Shown: positions 61,888-64,000 of the stretch, piece after piece | Layout: each line of letters begins with the position of its first letter | How positions within the stretch are numbered: the stretch's first letter is position 1 | Assembly (NCBI GenBank): GCA_026168455.1 | Contig: CM047426.1 | Coordinates: forward strand, 81,681,986 to 81,745,985 | From: Theocolax elegans | Lineage: Eukaryota; Arthropoda; Insecta; Hymenoptera; Cerocephalidae | Length of the DNA stretch: 64,000 nt | Reading direction: 5' to 3' | Translations under genes and position numbers: made by a program | The notes under the pieces: model-generated | Database searches by the model: none | Told to the model about the DNA's origin: nothing | Seen by the model: only the letters and a program-made list of their open reading frames with translations

Positions 61888-64000
61888 ATGTTTGCTCTGC
61901 GAGGTGCGTGCCTTTCCTTGGCACTGGTTTTGCTCGTCTCGCAATGTAGCGCATATCATCTGCCACCCTGTGACGATGAAATCGAACTTCCATACAAAAT
62001 CGAGGTAAGATACTGCTCAGAAAGTTAGCATATGGAGAATTCTTCATCTGATTCGCAGTGTGTCATAATCAATTTGAATCATCATTTCGTCTTATTCTGG
62101 CAATCTTCATAAGTGGCGCAATAATACCATTCCATTACAATTACCATAAATCGTCAATAAAGTATAATTTCAACAAAAATTTTTTTTATATCAATCATAT
62201 TAGTATATTACATACAAGTTTTTTGCAAAAAAACCCCGTTGCGTCTTAGAATACGAACGACCTATTTGCCCGTAAACCGCTCATTAAATTTCAAACTGTA
62301 TACGCAAACAGGCTTCTAAGAGATTAAGTGCGTGCCCGAATGATTCGATTTAGTCTCGGTTCATAATTCACTATAATAGACATGGGTATTTATTTATTTT
62401 TATTACAAACTGTCAAAAGTTGTAAAATTACCAAACGCGACTTTCTGTCAAAATTTTCTTCATTTACTTACTTGCACGAACATTAATAATATTAATTATT
62501 ATTCAAGTTAATACACTTATACGTATAGTAACTTATTTTATACTAATACTAGCAGCATCATTACAAATGTAAAATTCTTACAATTTTCTTTATAGATTCC
62601 AGCACCAAAGCCAGTTTACGCACCAGCTTACCATGGAGGACACTCTTCCTACGGATCTTCTTCACACAGTTATGAAGATGATTGCGATCTTGTAGAGTTG
62701 AGAGTGCCCGTTGCACCTAAGCCAGTGTAAGAATCTAAACTATTATTTCAAAAAGTGTAAGGCAAAACCTTATGATCATAATATTGATGGATATAATATA
62801 TTTTCCAGGTACAAGCCCGCCCCAGCCCCAGTATATGCACCACCTCCACCACCACCAGTATACGTGGCTCCTCCACCACCACCAGTGTACGTAGCGCCGC
62901 CGCCGCCACCACCACCACCACCAGTATACGCCGCTCCACCACCACCACCACCACCACCACCTCCACCACCTCCTCCTTCTTACTCTCCACCACCACCCCC
63001 AGTTTACGGACCACCTCCACCTCCACCAGCGTACGCTCCACCACCACCACCACCCCCACCTCCACCTCCACCAGCGTACGCTCCACCGCCACCACCACCC
63101 CCACCTCCACCTCCACCAGCGTACGCTCCACCACCACCACCACCCCCACCTCCACCACCACCAACTATAGTATACGCTCCACCACCACCACCACCACCAC
63201 CACCACCTCCACCACCAACTGTAGTATATGCACCACCACCTCCTCCACCACCACCTCCACCACCACCACCACAAGTAGTGTACGTGCAACCAGCCCCAGC
63301 CCCTGTCTATGGACCAGCTCCAGCACCAGCTCCAGCTCCAGTTTACGGACCAGCTCCAGCTCCATCCTACGGAGGCTCCGGCTCATCCTACGGAGGATCC
63401 GGTTCATCCTATGGAGGTTCTGGATCGTCCTACGGAGGTGCTGGTGGATCTTATGGTGGCGCTGCCGCAGCTCCATCCTATGGAAGCTCTGCTCCAGCCC
63501 CAGTTTACGGACCTGCTCCAGCTCCCGCTTCTTACGCTCCAGCACCAGCCCCAGTTGTCGTGATTGCTAAATACGCACCACCTCCTCCCTCGTACAGCCC
63601 AGCACCAGCTGCTCCAGCGTACGGACCTCCACCACCTCCACCCTCGTACAGCCCCGCTCCAGCTGCTCCAGCATACGGACCTCCACCACCTCCACCCTCG
63701 TACAGCCCAGCTCCAGCTGCTCCAGCGTACGGACCTCCACCACCTCCACCCTCGTACAGCCCAGCTCCAGCTGCTCCAGCGTACGGACCTCCACCACCTC
63801 CACCCTCGTATAGCCCAGCTCCAGCTGCTCCAGCGTACGGACCTCCACCACCTCCACCTTCGTATAGCCCAGCTCCAGCTGCTCCAGTGTACGGACCACC
63901 ACCACCTCCACCCTCGTACAGCCCAGCTCCAGCTGCTCCAGCTTACGGTCCAGCCCCAGCACCTATAATCGTCCTGCCTGCACCTGCACCAGCCCCAGTT
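61888..64000 (+). CDS. Secreted proline-rich structural protein (partial, runs off the right edge)
   Basis: Exons at 61888-62004, 62596-62726 and 62809 to beyond 64000 join in frame at GTAAGA/TATAG and GTAAGA/TTCCAG. Exon 1 gives a signal peptide (FALRGACLSLALVLLVSQC) and an acidic start (YHLPPCDDEIELPYKIE). Exon 2 has PAPKPVYAPAYHGGHSSYGS and EDDCDLVELRVPVAPKPV. Exon 3 first carries long polyproline runs broken by Tyr (VYVAPPPPP, AYAPPPPP), then a GPAPAPSYGGSGSSYGG-type Gly/Ser part, then seven near-identical copies of an 18-residue unit, PSYSPAPAAPAYGPPPPP. No stop occurs before the window ends. Composition and repeats are those of extracellular structural proteins such as low-complexity cuticular proteins; a specific family is not recognised. 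Tyrosines at regular spacing could support cross-linking (inference). The reverse strand is open too, but only because of the repeats. Confidence 0.85.
62809..63290 (+). repeat. CCA/CCT-rich polyproline coding repeat
   Basis: Long runs of CCA and CCT codons with a recurring 66-bp-scale unit around GCGTACGCTCCACC (near 63030, 63075 and 63120). It is prone to slippage, and assembly length may be unreliable here. Confidence 0.85.
63590..63960 (+). repeat. 54-bp coding tandem repeat
   Basis: Units start at 63590, 63644, 63698, 63752, 63806, 63860 and 63914, exactly 54 bp apart. Each encodes the 18-residue unit PSYSPAPAAPAYGPPPPP, shifted by one residue. The copies are nearly identical in DNA, differing mainly at synonymous third positions, so they are young or homogenised. 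The last copy diverges after GCTTACGG. Confidence 0.95.

Noticed and set aside
62735..63545. Long reverse-strand frames rich in Trp/Arg/Val
   Set aside because: They are shadows of the proline-coding repeat on the plus strand.
63590..63960. Regular 54-bp repeats considered as a CRISPR-like or satellite array
   Set aside because: The units are contiguous without spacers, stay in frame and encode PSYSPAPAAPAYGPPPPP, so they are coding repeats.

Overview
This window looks like nuclear DNA of an insect, most likely a hymenopteran (ant, bee or wasp). The DNA is very AT-rich. Genes have short exons with GT-AG introns, and gene content is animal and insect: protein phosphatase 1, a T-box gene of the Tbx1/org-1 class, ESS2/DGCR14, insect-type ionotropic receptors, and low-complexity secreted proteins of cuticle or silk character. 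The order-level assignment is inference; insect is well supported.

Layout. 2.0-6.6 kb (+): a complete five-exon PP1 catalytic subunit, followed by a long AT-rich 3' region. 9.8-10.8 kb: one copy of a dispersed non-coding repeat whose second copy lies at 44.2-45.3 kb. 13.3-22.6 kb (-): a tandem cluster of divergent intronless ionotropic receptors: two intact genes, one pseudogene with several nonsense codons, and a truncated copy made by a near-identical 1.86-kb tandem duplication. 24.1-32.1 kb (+): a four-exon T-box gene (org-1/Tbx1 class) with large introns. 32.1-46.9 kb: a roughly 15-kb gene-poor stretch with GC-richer islands (candidate regulatory DNA), microsatellites, a foldback element and a 497-bp TA-flanked MITE full of internal hairpins. 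46.9-48.5 kb (+): ESS2/DGCR14, two exons. 50.9-57.0 kb (+): a multi-exon secreted Ala/Ser/Tyr/Gly/Pro-rich structural protein with several possible 3' ends. 61.9-64.0 kb (+): a secreted proline-rich protein with 54-bp tandem repeats, running off the right edge.

The most interesting items are: the active birth-and-death state of the receptor cluster, including a duplication with a 5-bp microhomology junction and one inactivating 1-bp deletion; the neighbouring org-1 and ESS2 genes, whose human orthologues TBX1 and ESS2 both lie in the 22q11.2 region; a set of foldback elements or MITEs, including one with deeply nested hairpins; and the modular low-complexity gene at 50.9-57 kb. I saw no tRNA, rRNA, CRISPR array or intact transposase gene. 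I did not find a clear candidate for a wholly new biochemical system.
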